Source: Leucobacter sp. Ag1 (GTDB lineage Bacteria > Actinomycetota > Actinomycetes > Actinomycetales > Microbacteriaceae). Taken from it: a DNA stretch of 64,000 bases. Location of the stretch: contig NZ_LAYO01000098.1 of the NCBI RefSeq assembly GCF_000980875.1, positions 1-64,000 of the forward strand, written 5' to 3'. The position numbers and the translations under genes were made by a program. Under the pieces are notes generated by a model. It did no database searches. It saw only the letters and a list, made by a program, of their open reading frames with translations, and was not told where the DNA came from. Of the stretch, positions 9,758 to 18,566 are shown one piece after another. Position 1 is the stretch's first letter. Each line of letters starts with the position of its first letter.

Positions 9758-10426
9758 ATGCCCCCGAAGCACGAGCCCCCGTCGCCCCGCCGCAGCACGC
9801 GGGCCCGCGGCGCCCTCGACCGCGCTTCGATCGCCGCAGCGGCGATCGAGCTGGTCGAGCAGCTGGGGATCGAGCGGCTCACGATGCGCGCACTGGCGAC
9901 CGAGCTCGACTGCGGCACCATGACCCTCTACACCCACGTCCGCAACCGGGACGACCTACTGACCGCGATCGTCGAGCAACTGATCGCCGAGGTGGACGCC
10001 GACCGGATCGCCGCGGAGAGCGACGGCGCCTGGCGCGGCCTGCTCTCGGGAGTGCTCGACTCCTACCGGGCTCTCGCGATGCGGCACCCGCGCTCCTTCG
10101 AGCTGCTGGCACTCGCCCCCTACGACCTACCGCCGGTCGCCCCGCACCTCGAAGGGGTCGTCGCCGCGCTCGAGCGCACCGGGCTGAGCGCGGACGAGGC
10201 GCGCACCGCCCTCGGCCTCGCCGACGCCTTCGCGACGGGCTTCCTGGTGGTGTGGGCGCGCACGACGACCCGCGAGGAGACGCCCGGATCAGCGCGCACC
10301 GCGGCGGCGCTCGGCGATCTCCGCGCGCCCGAGATGTACGACCGCGGCGTCGCGGCGGTGCTGCTCGGCTTCGAGGCGACCCGGGCCGGATCCGCCCGGG
10401 ATTCCGCCGAGGGCGCGGCGGACTGA
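9758..10426 (+). CDS. TetR/AcrR-family regulator
   Basis: This 222-residue protein has a basic N-terminus and a TetR helix-turn-helix at about residues 20-65 (I-A-A-A-A-I-E-L-V-E, M-R-A-L-A-T-E-L, then L-Y-T-H-V-R-N-R-D-D-L). A helical ligand domain of the TetR_C class follows. The ATG at 9758 is only 7 bases from a possible -10 (TACGAT, 9745-9750), so the mRNA may be leaderless. Divergent placement and the intergenic palindrome suggest it represses itself and the amidase-permease operon. The inducer is likely their substrate (inference). Confidence 0.88.
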   Translation: MPPKHEPPSPRRSTRARGALDRASIAAAAIELVEQLGIERLTMRALATELDCGTMTLYTHVRNRDDLLTAIVEQLIAEVDADRIAAESDGAWRGLLSGVLDSYRALAMRHPRSFELLALAPYDLPPVAPHLEGVVAALERTGLSADEARTALGLADAFATGFLVVWARTTTREETPGSARTAAALGDLRAPEMYDRGVAAVLLGFEATRAGSARDSAEGAAD

Positions 10427-10438
10427 GGGCGACCCCGG

Positions 10439-10873
10439 TCAGCTCAGCGCGAACTCACCCGACCACGGATCGAAGACCTCGACGCCCGTGCCGACGAAGT
10501 CCCGGGTGTTGCGGGTCGCGCAGATCGCGCCCTTCGCCGCACAGATCGCCGCGATCTGGGCGTCCGCCGTCGCGATGGGAAGCCCCGCGCGCTCACGCAT
10601 CGCGAGGATCTCGGCGTACTCCGCCGCCGCGTCCTCGTCGAACGCGAGCACCGCGCCGGATCCGCGATATTCGGAGACCACGGCCTCCACCCGGTCGCGG
10701 AGCGCGATCTTTCGGTGCCCGTCCGGAAGTCTGCGCAATCCGGCGAGCAGTTCGGCGAGCGTGACCGCGGTGATCGCGACACGCTCCTCCGTAGTGACGA
10801 TCCACGTGAGCACCCGTCCGTCCGGTTCGACCCGCATGAGCTCCGAGACGACGTTCGTGTCGAGGACGATCAT
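10439..10873 (-). CDS. PIN-domain ribonuclease toxin (FitB/VapC-like)
   Basis: This 144-residue protein is a PIN-domain endoribonuclease of the VapC/FitB class. The acidic metal-binding residues are in place: D5 (V-L-D-T-N-V-V-S-E), E41 (T-L-A-E-L-L-A-G), D104 (A-T-A-D-A-Q-I-A) and D125 (N-T-R-D-F). The A-G-L-P-I-A-T-A-D-A-Q-I-A-A pattern is characteristic of FitB-type toxins. It would cleave RNA unless bound by the antitoxin. Its start overlaps the antitoxin stop by 4 bp, as usual for these modules. It sits in the segment that separates xseA from xseB. Confidence 0.92.
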   Translation of the reverse strand: MIVLDTNVVSELMRVEPDGRVLTWIVTTEERVAITAVTLAELLAGLRRLPDGHRKIALRDRVEAVVSEYRGSGAVLAFDEDAAAEYAEILAMRERAGLPIATADAQIAAICAAKGAICATRNTRDFVGTGVEVFDPWSGEFALS

Positions 10874-11103
10874 TCGAACTCCACCACGCGCGCGACGTCA
10901 TCGCGCCGTGGGAGGACGAGGTCATCGACCCCGCCGGCTTCGCGAGCCGCGTCCGCCAGCGCGACGCCGATGTTCGGTCGGGCGACGGCCCGCGTCAGGA
11001 TCTCGCGCACCTCGGCCTCCATCGACCGGCCGTGCAGCCGAGCCTGCGCCGCGAGGCGGAGCTTGACCGACTCGTCGAGCGATCTCACCAGAATCGTGGA
11101 CAT
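10870..11103 (-). CDS. FitA-like ribbon-helix-helix antitoxin
   Basis: This 77-residue protein starts with a ribbon-helix-helix pattern (S-T-I-L-V-R-S-L-D, then K-L-R-L-A-A-Q-A-R-L-H-G-R-S-M-E-A-E-V-R-E-I-L) typical of FitA. An acidic and hydrophobic C-terminal tail (V-V-E-F-E) would thread into the toxin active site. It precedes the toxin gene with a 4-bp overlap. A GGGGGAG ribosome site lies just upstream of its ATG. It is expected to bind, with the toxin, the GATAGC/GCTATC repeats 15-55 bp upstream and autoregulate the operon. Confidence 0.92.
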   Translation of the reverse strand: MSTILVRSLDESVKLRLAAQARLHGRSMEAEVREILTRAVARPNIGVALADAAREAGGVDDLVLPRRDDVARVVEFE

Positions 11104-11117
11104 GAGCTCCCCCTCTC

Positions 11118-11158
11118 GATAGCATGGATGATATCACTTCGATAGCGTTTTGGCTATC
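11118..11158. promoter_or_regulatory. Repeat operator upstream of the fitAB-type operon
   Basis: GATAGC occurs at 11118-11123 and 11141-11146, and its complement GCTATC at 11153-11158. The last two form an 18-bp inverted repeat with a 6-base centre. A separate GATATC palindrome (11129-11134) lies between. This is the expected position and form for RHH antitoxin binding. Confidence 0.6.
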
Positions 11159-11248
11159 ACCGCCGGTCGGCGGGCATCGAGCCGCGGAGCGGATCGCTCC
11201 CGAGCAGCCCGAGCCCGCCCCCAGCGCGCCACGGGTAGACTGACAGGC

Positions 11249-11491
11249 ATGGCCGCTTCCGACAGACCGGATCCCGACGCGCTCAGCTATGAAGAAGCGC
11301 GCGACGAACTCGTTCAGGTGGTGAACCGACTCGAGCAGGGCGGCAGCACCCTCGAGGAGTCCCTCGAGCTCTGGGAGCGCGGCGAACGCCTCGCGGCCCG
11401 CTGCGAGGAATGGCTGCTCGGTGCGCGCCGTCGCCTCGAAGCCGCTCGCCGCGGCGGCGACGCGGCATCCGCAGAGAGCCCGGAGGCCTGA
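11249..11491 (+). CDS. xseB: Exodeoxyribonuclease VII small subunit
   Basis: XseB is the small helical subunit that decorates the XseA coiled coil. The 80-residue protein has the family pattern [10 protein letters not shown], then V-N-R-L-E-Q-G-G, then [12 protein letters not shown] and a Cys-containing final helix. Length is normal. The ATG at 11249 is the first after the putative island boundary. It is followed 8 bases after its stop by the DUF4245 gene. It normally sits directly behind xseA; here a 4.4-kb insertion separates them, so it must have its own promoter in the 90 bp upstream. Confidence 0.95.
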   Translation: MAASDRPDPDALSYEEARDELVQVVNRLEQGGSTLEESLELWERGERLAARCEEWLLGARRRLEAARRGGDAASAESPEA

Positions 11492-11499
11492 TCACCCCG

Positions 11500-12177
11500 A
11501 TGGCGAAGAAGACCAAGGCACCCGTCGTCGTCGCGGAGCTCGGCCGCCCCGAGACCCCGTCCGAGACCGCGGCGCGCAAGGCGCGCGACAGCCGCCTCTA
11601 CCGGCAGCGCAAGACCGTCAACAACCTCGTGTTCTCGCTCATCGTGAGCGTCGCCGTCGTGTTCGGCATCTACCTGATGGTGCCCCACGGCACCGGCGGC
11701 GACTTCGCCGACCGATCGGTCGACGTCGCGCAACTCGCCTCAGAGGCGTCGCCGACGGCCGGGCAGCCGCTCGTCGCACCGAAACTCCCCGACGGCTGGA
11801 ACGCGAAGCAGGCCGAGCTGCGCTCCTCCAAGACCGGCGGCATCACCTACTGGTACATCGGATACACGACCCCCGACAAGCAGTACGCCGCGGTCGTGCA
11901 GGCCTTCACCGCCGACGGGTCGCCCGTCAACGAGACCTGGATCGCCGAGCAGCTCGAGAACACCTCCGCGACCGGCACCCAGTCCATCGGCGGGGTCGAC
12001 TGGACCGCGTACGTGCATCCCGACCGCAGCCCCGACAAGAGCAACCTGCGCACGGGGTACCAGACCGTCATCGACGCCTCGACGTTCCTCGTCTACGGCA
12101 CCGCACCCACCAAGACCATCGAGCAGCTGGCCGACGCCGTCGCGATGCAGGCCGCGCAGAACGGAGCCGCGAAGTGA
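11500..12177 (+). CDS. DUF4245-family membrane-anchored protein
   Basis: This 225-residue protein has a cytoplasmic Lys/Arg-rich N-terminus, one transmembrane helix at about residues 45-65 and an extracytoplasmic domain. The motif L-P-D-G-W-x-A-K-Q-A-E-L-R and the W-Y-I-G-Y-T-T stretch match DUF4245. That family is restricted to actinobacteria and usually found beside xseB and the fumarase gene. The function is unknown. It begins 8 bases after xseB and its stop overlaps the carbonic anhydrase start, so it belongs to the xseB transcription unit. Confidence 0.88.
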   Translation: MAKKTKAPVVVAELGRPETPSETAARKARDSRLYRQRKTVNNLVFSLIVSVAVVFGIYLMVPHGTGGDFADRSVDVAQLASEASPTAGQPLVAPKLPDGWNAKQAELRSSKTGGITYWYIGYTTPDKQYAAVVQAFTADGSPVNETWIAEQLENTSATGTQSIGGVDWTAYVHPDRSPDKSNLRTGYQTVIDASTFLVYGTAPTKTIEQLADAVAMQAAQNGAAK

Positions 12178-12848
12178 GCACGCCGCGCGTCACCCCCCAG
12201 CAGGCCTGGGACGCCTTCATCGCCGGGAACGAACGGTTCATCAGCGGCGTCTCGAAGCATCCGAACCAGGACGTGGAGCGCCGCTCCGAGCTCGTCAACG
12301 CGCAGTCGCCCGACGTCGCGCTGTTCGGCTGCTCCGACTCCCGCCTCGCCGCCGAGATCATCTTCGACTGCGGCCTCGGCGACCTGTTCATCGCACGCAA
12401 CATGGGCCACGTCGTCGCCGAATCGATCACCGCCTCGATGGAGTACGCGGTGTCGGCGCTGGGCGCCTCGCTCATCGTGGTGCTCGCGCACGACTCCTGC
12501 GGCGCCGTCGCCGCAGCGATCGACCAGTCGAGCCGCACGCCGTCGCCGGTCACGGATTCGGTGCGGAACACCCTGGCCCCGATCCAGCCCTCGGTGCAGC
12601 AGTTCTGGCTCCGCGACCGCCACGACACCCCGTACGCCGACGCGAGCGAGGTCGACGCGAACGCGATCGGCCGGATCCACCTCGCGGCGACCGTGAACGA
12701 GCTGCTGCGCACCTCGCGCACGATCAGCGATGCCGTCGATCGCGGCGAGCTCGGCATCGTGGGCTGCCAGTACCGCCTGACCGAGGGCCGTGCCGTGCCG
12801 TACACCGCCGTCGGGCCGCTCGCGCTCGAGCTCGCACCCCTCAGCTGA
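12174..12848 (+). CDS. Beta-class carbonic anhydrase
   Basis: This 224-residue cytoplasmic enzyme interconverts CO2 and bicarbonate. The zinc ligands are clear: C53 and D55-x-R57 in G-C-S-D-S-R, then H106 and C109 in L-A-H-D-S-C-G-A. The GTG at 12174 is preferred because it overlaps the previous stop (GTGA) and gives the usual N-terminus. It lies between DUF4245 and fumC. Supply of bicarbonate for carboxylations feeding the TCA cycle would fit that position but is inference. Confidence 0.93.
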   Translation: MSTPRVTPQQAWDAFIAGNERFISGVSKHPNQDVERRSELVNAQSPDVALFGCSDSRLAAEIIFDCGLGDLFIARNMGHVVAESITASMEYAVSALGASLIVVLAHDSCGAVAAAIDQSSRTPSPVTDSVRNTLAPIQPSVQQFWLRDRHDTPYADASEVDANAIGRIHLAATVNELLRTSRTISDAVDRGELGIVGCQYRLTEGRAVPYTAVGPLALELAPLS

Positions 12849-12919
12849 CCGTTCCGACCCCACCAGACCGGTCCTGCGGCGCGGCAGCTCCCGCGGGCAG
12901 GACGACGAGAAGAAAAAGG

Positions 12920-14329
12920 ATGACAGTGACCGAAACCGAGTACCGCATCGAGCACGACACCATGGGCGAGGTCCGCGTTCCGAAGAACGCGCTGTACGCC
13001 GCGCAGACGCAGCGCGCCGTCGAGAACTTCCCCATCTCGGGCAAGGGCCTCGAGCCCGCGCAGATCGTCGCCCTCGCGCGCATCAAGCGCGCAGCGGCCA
13101 TCGCCAACAAGGATCTCGGGATCCTCGACGCCGCGATCGCGGACGCGATCGTCGCCGCGGCCGACGAGATCATCGCGGGCGATCACCACGACATGTTCCC
13201 GGTCGACACCTACCAGACCGGCTCGGGCACCTCCTCGAACATGAACATGAACGAGGTCCTCGCGACCCTCGCGACGAAGCACCTCGGCGCCCCCGTCCAC
13301 CCGAACGACCACGTCAACGCCTCGCAGTCGTCGAACGACGTGTTCCCCACCTCGGTGCACATCGCCGTGACCGGCGCGCTCATCGAGCAGCTGAAGCCGT
13401 CCCTCGCGCACCTCGCCGAGGCGTTCGAGGCCAAGGCCGAGCTGTGGAAGACCGCTGTCAAGTCCGGCCGCACCCACCTCATGGACGCCACCCCCGTCAC
13501 CCTCGGCCAGGAGTTCGGCGGCTTCGCCGCGCAGATCCGCTACGGCATCGAGCGCATCGACGCGGCCCTCCCCCGCGTGGCCGAGGTCCCGCAGGGCGGC
13601 ACCGCCGTCGGCACCGGCATCAACACCCCGCTCGGCTTCCCCGAGAAGGTCATCGCCGAGATCGCCCAGTCGAGCGGCCTGCCCATCACCGAGGCGCGCA
13701 ACCACTTCGAGGCGCAGGCGAACCGCGACGGCCTCGTCGAGGCCTCGGGCGCGCTGCGCACCATCGCCGTGTCGCTGACCAAGATCAACAACGACATCCG
13801 TTGGATGGGATCGGGCCCCAACACGGGCCTCGCCGAGCTCCACATCCCCGATCTGCAGCCGGGCTCCTCGATCATGCCGGGCAAGGTCAACCCCGTCGTT
13901 CCCGAGGCCGTGCTCATGGTCTGCGCGCGGGTCATCGGCAACGACGCGACCATCGCCTGGGCGGGCGCTTCGGGCTCCTTCGAGCTGAACGTGCAGATCC
14001 CCGTCATGGGCACCGCGCTGCTCGAGTCGATCCGCCTGCTCGCGAACGCGTCGACCGTGCTCGCCGACAAGACCGTCGCCGGTCTCGAGGCGAACCTCGA
14101 GCGCGCCGCAGCCCTCGCCGGCATGAGCCCGTCGACCGTGACCCCGCTGAACCGCCTCATCGGTTACGAGGCCGCGGCGAAGATCGCGAAGCACTCCGTC
14201 AAGAAGGGCATCACCGTGCGCGAGGCCGTCATCGACCTCGGCTACGTGGAGCGCGGCGAGGTCACCGAGGCCGACCTCGACAAGGCCCTCGACCTGCTCT
14301 CGATGACCCACCCGGGCGTCGCGAAGTAA
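12920..14329 (+). CDS. fumC: Class II fumarate hydratase
   Basis: FumC interconverts fumarate and malate in the TCA cycle. The 469-residue protein shows [12 protein letters not shown], the [11 protein letters not shown] region, [10 protein letters not shown] and the superfamily signature [11 protein letters not shown] at about 315-325. The length is normal for the tetrameric, iron-free class. A purine-rich ribosome site (AGAAAAAGG) precedes the ATG. It is likely cotranscribed with the three genes upstream and ends at a very strong hairpin. Confidence 0.97.
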   Translation: MTVTETEYRIEHDTMGEVRVPKNALYAAQTQRAVENFPISGKGLEPAQIVALARIKRAAAIANKDLGILDAAIADAIVAAADEIIAGDHHDMFPVDTYQTGSGTSSNMNMNEVLATLATKHLGAPVHPNDHVNASQSSNDVFPTSVHIAVTGALIEQLKPSLAHLAEAFEAKAELWKTAVKSGRTHLMDATPVTLGQEFGGFAAQIRYGIERIDAALPRVAEVPQGGTAVGTGINTPLGFPEKVIAEIAQSSGLPITEARNHFEAQANRDGLVEASGALRTIAVSLTKINNDIRWMGSGPNTGLAELHIPDLQPGSSIMPGKVNPVVPEAVLMVCARVIGNDATIAWAGASGSFELNVQIPVMGTALLESIRLLANASTVLADKTVAGLEANLERAAALAGMSPSTVTPLNRLIGYEAAAKIAKHSVKKGITVREAVIDLGYVERGEVTEADLDKALDLLSMTHPGVAK

Positions 14330-14344
14330 CGCGCCGACACCGCA

Positions 14345-14387
14345 AGAGGACGGGCCCCGGGATCGAAGATCCCGGGGCCCGTCCTCT
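14345..14387. terminator. 20-bp-stem terminator after fumC
   Basis: A perfect 20-bp stem (14345-14364 with 14368-14387) with a 3-base loop sits between convergent fumC and the phosphatase gene. It can end transcription from both sides. Confidence 0.88.
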
Positions 14388-14416
14388 GTCCTGCGGCCGT
14401 TCCGACCGCGCGATCC

Positions 14417-17152
14417 CTACTGCTGCGCGGCCGCCCGGCGGCGCGCCAGCACGAGGATCGCTCCCGCGGCGAGCAGCCCGGCGCCGACGATGCCGAGCGG
14501 CAGCCAATCGGCGCCGCCGGTGGTGGCGAGACCGTCGGTCTTCCCCCCGCCCGGCTTCGAGCCGTCGGCGTTCCCCTTCGTCTCGATGGTCGCCTCGGAG
14601 CTCGCGGTCCCGGTGACGTCCGACGAACCGGATGCTGCGGCGTTCGCCCCGGCACCCGCGTCCGATCCGGCTCCGGTGTTCGCTGAGCCGTTCGCGGCGC
14701 CGGACGATCCGCCGTCCGTTCCGGCCGCGGCACCGCCGTCGACCGCGGTCACGCTCAGCGGCGCCGAGACCTCGGCCCCGTTCGGCAGCTTCGCGACGAT
14801 GCGGTGCTCGCCCGCTTCGGCGTTCGCCGGGATCGCGACCTCCTGCGAGAAGGCGCGGTCGTCGCCGACGGTGGCCTCGCCGAGCGCGACCGGGGTCGAG
14901 TGCAGCTCGATGCCGACCTTGGTACCCGGGACGAAGCCCGAGCCCGACACGGCGATCTTGCCGCCCTGCTGCACCGAGGCCGCGCCGAGCGACAGCTTCG
15001 GACCGGCGGGCGTCTCGACGCCGGCTTCGGTGACCCACTTCTCCCCCGTCGCGTACTTGGTGACGGTGAACTGGTCGTAGAGACCGCCGACCGCGGGGAC
15101 CTCGTTCGGGGCGTAGACGGGGCGCTCGCCCGCGGCGTCCGGCACGAGCTTGAAGCTGCGGGCGCCGTCGACCTTCTCCGCGAGGTAGGAGCGGTAGACC
15201 AGCTGATCGCCGCTCACGTCGATCACCTGGTAGGTGGTGACGTTCTCGCCGCGGAGCACCTGCGTGGCGCCGTTGTTCGTCCACACGTTCTTCTCCTCGG
15301 TCGCGAGGTCGTAGTGCTTCGCGCCCGAGTTCGAGACCGCGTACACGGGCCCGGTGGTGAGGCCGGTCGTGCCGGTCTTGTCGGAGTTCTTGTATCCCCG
15401 GCCGTAGGTGTGGTCGTGGCCCATGAGCACCAGGTCCACGCCGTTCTCCTCGAACACCGGCACCCAGTACTTGCGGAGCACCGGCTCATCGCGTCCCGAC
15501 GAGGTCGAGTAGACGGGCTGGTGGAACGTCACGACGTTCCACTTCGACGGGCTGCTCTTCAGCACGTGGTCGAGCCACGCGGCCTGGTACTGGGTCCAGA
15601 GCTCCTGCACCTTGGTGCTCGGGCACTCGGCGCCGGTGCAGGCGGGCAGGTTCGCCGGCTTCAGGAACGCGGTGTCGCGGGTCGCGTTCAGCGTGATGAA
15701 CCGGACGTTCTGGTAGTCGGTGTAGTAGACCGTCTCGGCCGCGAACTCGGTCCAGTGCGCGAAGTACGCCGCGTACTGGCGCGCGACGTCGGAGTCGCCC
15801 TGCGCGAGCTTGGCGAGCTCGCCGATGGTTCCGGTGTTCGGCTGGTTGAGGGGGTACTCGAAGTGCGCCTTCCACGACTTGAGCATGTTGTCGCCGCCGG
15901 TGTACTCGTGGTTGCCCGGGGCCGCCATCACGTTCGTGCGGGTGGCGGACTGCGCCATCCCCTTGAACCAGTTGTTCCACTCGGTGTCGTTGGTGCCGGT
16001 GTTGATGAGGTCGCCGGCGTGCACCGAACCGATCGAGCGGGTCGCCTTCGCCTCGGCCTGCTTGACCACGCTCGGCCAGGTCGTGTCGAGGCCGACCTGC
16101 GCGTCGCCGTAGTAGACGAACTGGAAGTCGGTGGCCTTCGGGTCGGCGGTGGTGAACTCGTACCACTCGCTCCAGCTGCCGGGCAGGCCCACGCGGTAGC
16201 GGTAGGCCGTGGCCGGGGTCAGCCCGTCGACGGTCGCCGAGAAGTGCTGCTTGGCGTTGTTGTTCACCGTGCCCGCCGCGTAGCCGTCGACGGTGCGGGT
16301 GTCCCCGCCGCCCGCCGGACCGATCTCGACCTTCCCGACGGTGTGAGAGACGTCGCCCGCCTGCCAGGAGAAGGCCTGCGAGGTGGTCGGGGTCGCGGTC
16401 GGCGTCAGGATCACGCGGCCGGGCGCGGCCTGCACGACCTCGCCGGGCACGGTGCTCTTCACGGCGGTGAGGGACGGCATGTCGAAGTAGGCGTCCGAGG
16501 AGCTGTCGCGATCCTGGTAGAGCGCCACGGCGATCGTGTTGGTGCCGTCGTTCAGCAGCTTGCCGTCGACCGAGAACGCGCTCGTCTGGGGGTCGCCCTT
16601 GCCGGAGCCCGCGTACTCGAGGTTCGTGGTCTCGGTGATGCGGTCGCCCTCGAAGGTCGCGACCTTGGTGCCGTTGACCCAGACGACGAGCGCGTCGTCG
16701 TAGACGACGGTGCTCGCGAGGGACTCGATCTGCTTCGCGACGCCCTGGTCGAGCGAGAAGGTCGTGCGGAAGAAGTAGGTGGGGATCGTCGGCTTGGCGG
16801 TGCCGTCGATGTAGTGGCTCAGCTTCGTGGCCGGGGTGAAGGGGCCGACCGGGACGAGCGCGTTGTTCTTCACGCCGAAGCCGGTCGGTGCCGACTTCCA
16901 ACCCCGGTCGTCGTAGTTCGGTGTCGTCCAGACGCGGAGGTTCGCGTCGCCGCGCGCCGGATCGGTGTTGTCGTCGAGGTACTTCCAGGTGGTGCCGGTG
17001 GACACCAGCGGGGCGGTCGGCACCTCGGGCGCCGTCGGAGCGGCGGAGGCTGCGGACACGGCGGCGGGCGCGACGAGCCCGCCGATCAGCGCCGCGACAG
17101 CGAGCGCGGTGGCGGTGCGTCTCGTTCGAACTGCAGGGAATGACCGAGTCAT
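14417..17152 (-). CDS. Wall-anchored purple acid phosphatase-like metallophosphoesterase
   Basis: This 911-residue secreted protein has a Sec signal peptide (residues 1-38). A galactose-binding-like region follows (about 50-230), then a purple-acid-phosphatase N-terminal FnIII-like domain (about 240-335). The metallophosphatase domain starts with Y-Y-G-D350, H-A-G-D381 and G-N-H-E (413-416). Later come F-H-Q-P and G-H-D-H, so all five metal blocks are present. An Ig-like domain and a Gly/Ala/Ser linker lead to L-A-T-T-G (875-879), a hydrophobic helix and R-R-R, a sortase signal of the LAxTG type. It probably scavenges phosphate from esters at the cell surface. The ATG at 17152 has GGAAG upstream. 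An 11-bp direct repeat lies about 110 bp upstream. No sortase gene is in the window. Confidence 0.9.
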   Translation of the reverse strand: MTRSFPAVRTRRTATALAVAALIGGLVAPAAVSAASAAPTAPEVPTAPLVSTGTTWKYLDDNTDPARGDANLRVWTTPNYDDRGWKSAPTGFGVKNNALVPVGPFTPATKLSHYIDGTAKPTIPTYFFRTTFSLDQGVAKQIESLASTVVYDDALVVWVNGTKVATFEGDRITETTNLEYAGSGKGDPQTSAFSVDGKLLNDGTNTIAVALYQDRDSSSDAYFDMPSLTAVKSTVPGEVVQAAPGRVILTPTATPTTSQAFSWQAGDVSHTVGKVEIGPAGGGDTRTVDGYAAGTVNNNAKQHFSATVDGLTPATAYRYRVGLPGSWSEWYEFTTADPKATDFQFVYYGDAQVGLDTTWPSVVKQAEAKATRSIGSVHAGDLINTGTNDTEWNNWFKGMAQSATRTNVMAAPGNHEYTGGDNMLKSWKAHFEYPLNQPNTGTIGELAKLAQGDSDVARQYAAYFAHWTEFAAETVYYTDYQNVRFITLNATRDTAFLKPANLPACTGAECPSTKVQELWTQYQAAWLDHVLKSSPSKWNVVTFHQPVYSTSSGRDEPVLRKYWVPVFEENGVDLVLMGHDHTYGRGYKNSDKTGTTGLTTGPVYAVSNSGAKHYDLATEEKNVWTNNGATQVLRGENVTTYQVIDVSGDQLVYRSYLAEKVDGARSFKLVPDAAGERPVYAPNEVPAVGGLYDQFTVTKYATGEKWVTEAGVETPAGPKLSLGAASVQQGGKIAVSGSGFVPGTKVGIELHSTPVALGEATVGDDRAFSQEVAIPANAEAGEHRIVAKLPNGAEVSAPLSVTAVDGGAAAGTDGGSSGAANGSANTGAGSDAGAGANAAASGSSDVTGTASSEATIETKGNADGSKPGGGKTDGLATTGGADWLPLGIVGAGLLAAGAILVLARRRAAAQQ

Positions 17153-17263
17153 TGACTTCCTTCGAATATGCGGGATTCTCCCAGCCGATGGGCGGGGTCC
17201 CCGATACTCCACCAGCTAGGAGTGGCCGCACCGTCTCCCCCCGGTGGCCCTGCGGTAGCCGCC

Positions 17264-17282
17264 GGGTGTCCATGGGGTGTCC
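17264..17282. promoter_or_regulatory. 11-bp-period direct repeat upstream of the phosphatase gene
   Basis: GGGTGTCC occurs twice, at 17264-17271 and 17275-17282, with an 11-bp period. That is the spacing used by OmpR/PhoP-type regulators. It lies 112 bp upstream of the phosphatase start. Phosphate control is plausible but inferred. Confidence 0.4.
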
Positions 17283-17289
17283 CGGCTCG

Positions 17290-18510
17290 TCAGCTCGGCG
17301 CGGCCGCTCCCCGACGGCGCGCCACCACGCGGGTCAGCGCGAGGCCCAGGGCGCCCTGCAGCGCGGCGCAGCAGCCGAGCGCGATCAGCACGATCGACCA
17401 GGTGCCGGTGGACTGGTGCAGTGCGCCCGCCCCGAGCGGGCCGAGGGTCGCGATCGAGTAGCCCGCCGACTGCACGACGCTCGACACCCGCGCCGTCTCC
17501 TCCGGGCCGTCCCCGAACCCGGCGATGAGCGCGAGCACGAGGGGGAACGCGCACATGCCGAGCCCGATCAGCGCCGCCCAGACCTCGGGTGCGGCAGCGG
17601 GTGCGAACAGCAGCCCGGCGAGCGCTCCGACGCTGGACGCGGCGACCAGGACGAAGCCGACGCGCATGCGGCGCGGGCTGCCGGCGAGCGAGACGACCAC
17701 GACGGTCGCGGGCACCCCGACCGCCATCGCGATGCCGAGGAGCAGTCCGGACCGCTCGGCCGGGATCCCGGCGTCCTGCGCGATGCTCGGCAGCCATCCC
17801 ATCACGACGTAGCTGAGCAGCGCCTGCAGCGAGAAGTAGGCGGCGAGGAGCAGCGTGCCCGCGGGCAGCGGGATCCGACGACCGCCGACCTCGGCGCCTC
17901 CGGCAGCGGCGGGCGCAGGCGGCCCGGGCAGATCCCGCGGACGCGGCATCGCGAGCAGCCAGGCGATGAGCCCGATGAGCGCGGGCAGCGCCCAGGCGGC
18001 GAGCCCCAGCGATGGCGATCCGAGCGCGGTCGCGATGGGCACGGCGGTCGCGGCGGCGGCCGCGGAGCCGAGGGACATGAGCGTCGAATAGGCGGTGGTG
18101 ACCGGACCGATCCGCGTGCCGAAGTGGACTCGGACGACCGCGGGAAGGAGGATGTTCACGATGGCGAGGCCGCCCGTCGCGATCACGGTTCCGGCGACCA
18201 CGACCGCGGGATCGGGGATCCCGCGGATCGCGAGACCGATCACGAGCGCGACGAGTCCGGCCAGCAGGGTCCGCTCGACGCCGAGCCGTGCCGAGAGACG
18301 GGCGGTGCCGAACCCGGCGATCGCGAACACCGCGGTCGGCAGCGACGGCACGATGATCGCGGCGACCGGGGTCAGCGCCCCGCTCGCCGTGAGCGCCGTC
18401 AGCAGCGCGCTGGCGCTCGTGACGCCGAGGCGCAGGTTGACCGCGACGAGCAGCAGCGCCACGAGCAGCATGACCGGCCTGCCCGACGCCGGGGATTCCG
18501 AACTCCGCAC
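17290..18510 (-). CDS. CynX/NimT-type MFS transporter
   Basis: This 406-residue MFS protein has about 12 hydrophobic segments and the CynX/NimT style: V-N-L-R-L-G-V-T-S near the start, then F-G-T-A-R-L-S-A-R-L-G-V-E-R as the loop 2-3 motif. Relatives move cyanate, 2-nitroimidazole or other small compounds; the substrate here is unknown. It is divergent from a FadR-type GntR regulator with only 56 bp between starts. The 15-bp palindrome there implies repression by that regulator. The short N-terminus before the first helix supports the ATG at 18510. Confidence 0.88.
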   Translation of the reverse strand: MRSSESPASGRPVMLLVALLLVAVNLRLGVTSASALLTALTASGALTPVAAIIVPSLPTAVFAIAGFGTARLSARLGVERTLLAGLVALVIGLAIRGIPDPAVVVAGTVIATGGLAIVNILLPAVVRVHFGTRIGPVTTAYSTLMSLGSAAAAATAVPIATALGSPSLGLAAWALPALIGLIAWLLAMPRPRDLPGPPAPAAAGGAEVGGRRIPLPAGTLLLAAYFSLQALLSYVVMGWLPSIAQDAGIPAERSGLLLGIAMAVGVPATVVVVSLAGSPRRMRVGFVLVAASSVGALAGLLFAPAAAPEVWAALIGLGMCAFPLVLALIAGFGDGPEETARVSSVVQSAGYSIATLGPLGAGALHQSTGTWSIVLIALGCCAALQGALGLALTRVVARRRGAAAPS

Positions 18511-18532
18511 CGCTCCTCCTGAAAGGTCAAAC

Positions 18533-18547
18533 GTCCAACCATTGGAC
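18533..18547. promoter_or_regulatory. Palindromic GntR operator
   Basis: GTCCAA-CCA-TTGGAC is a 15-bp inverted repeat centred in the 56-bp space between the divergent transporter and GntR genes. Position and size fit a FadR-type dimer site controlling both genes. Confidence 0.65.
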
Positions 18548-18566
18548 CTCGACTATCCTGTCATAC

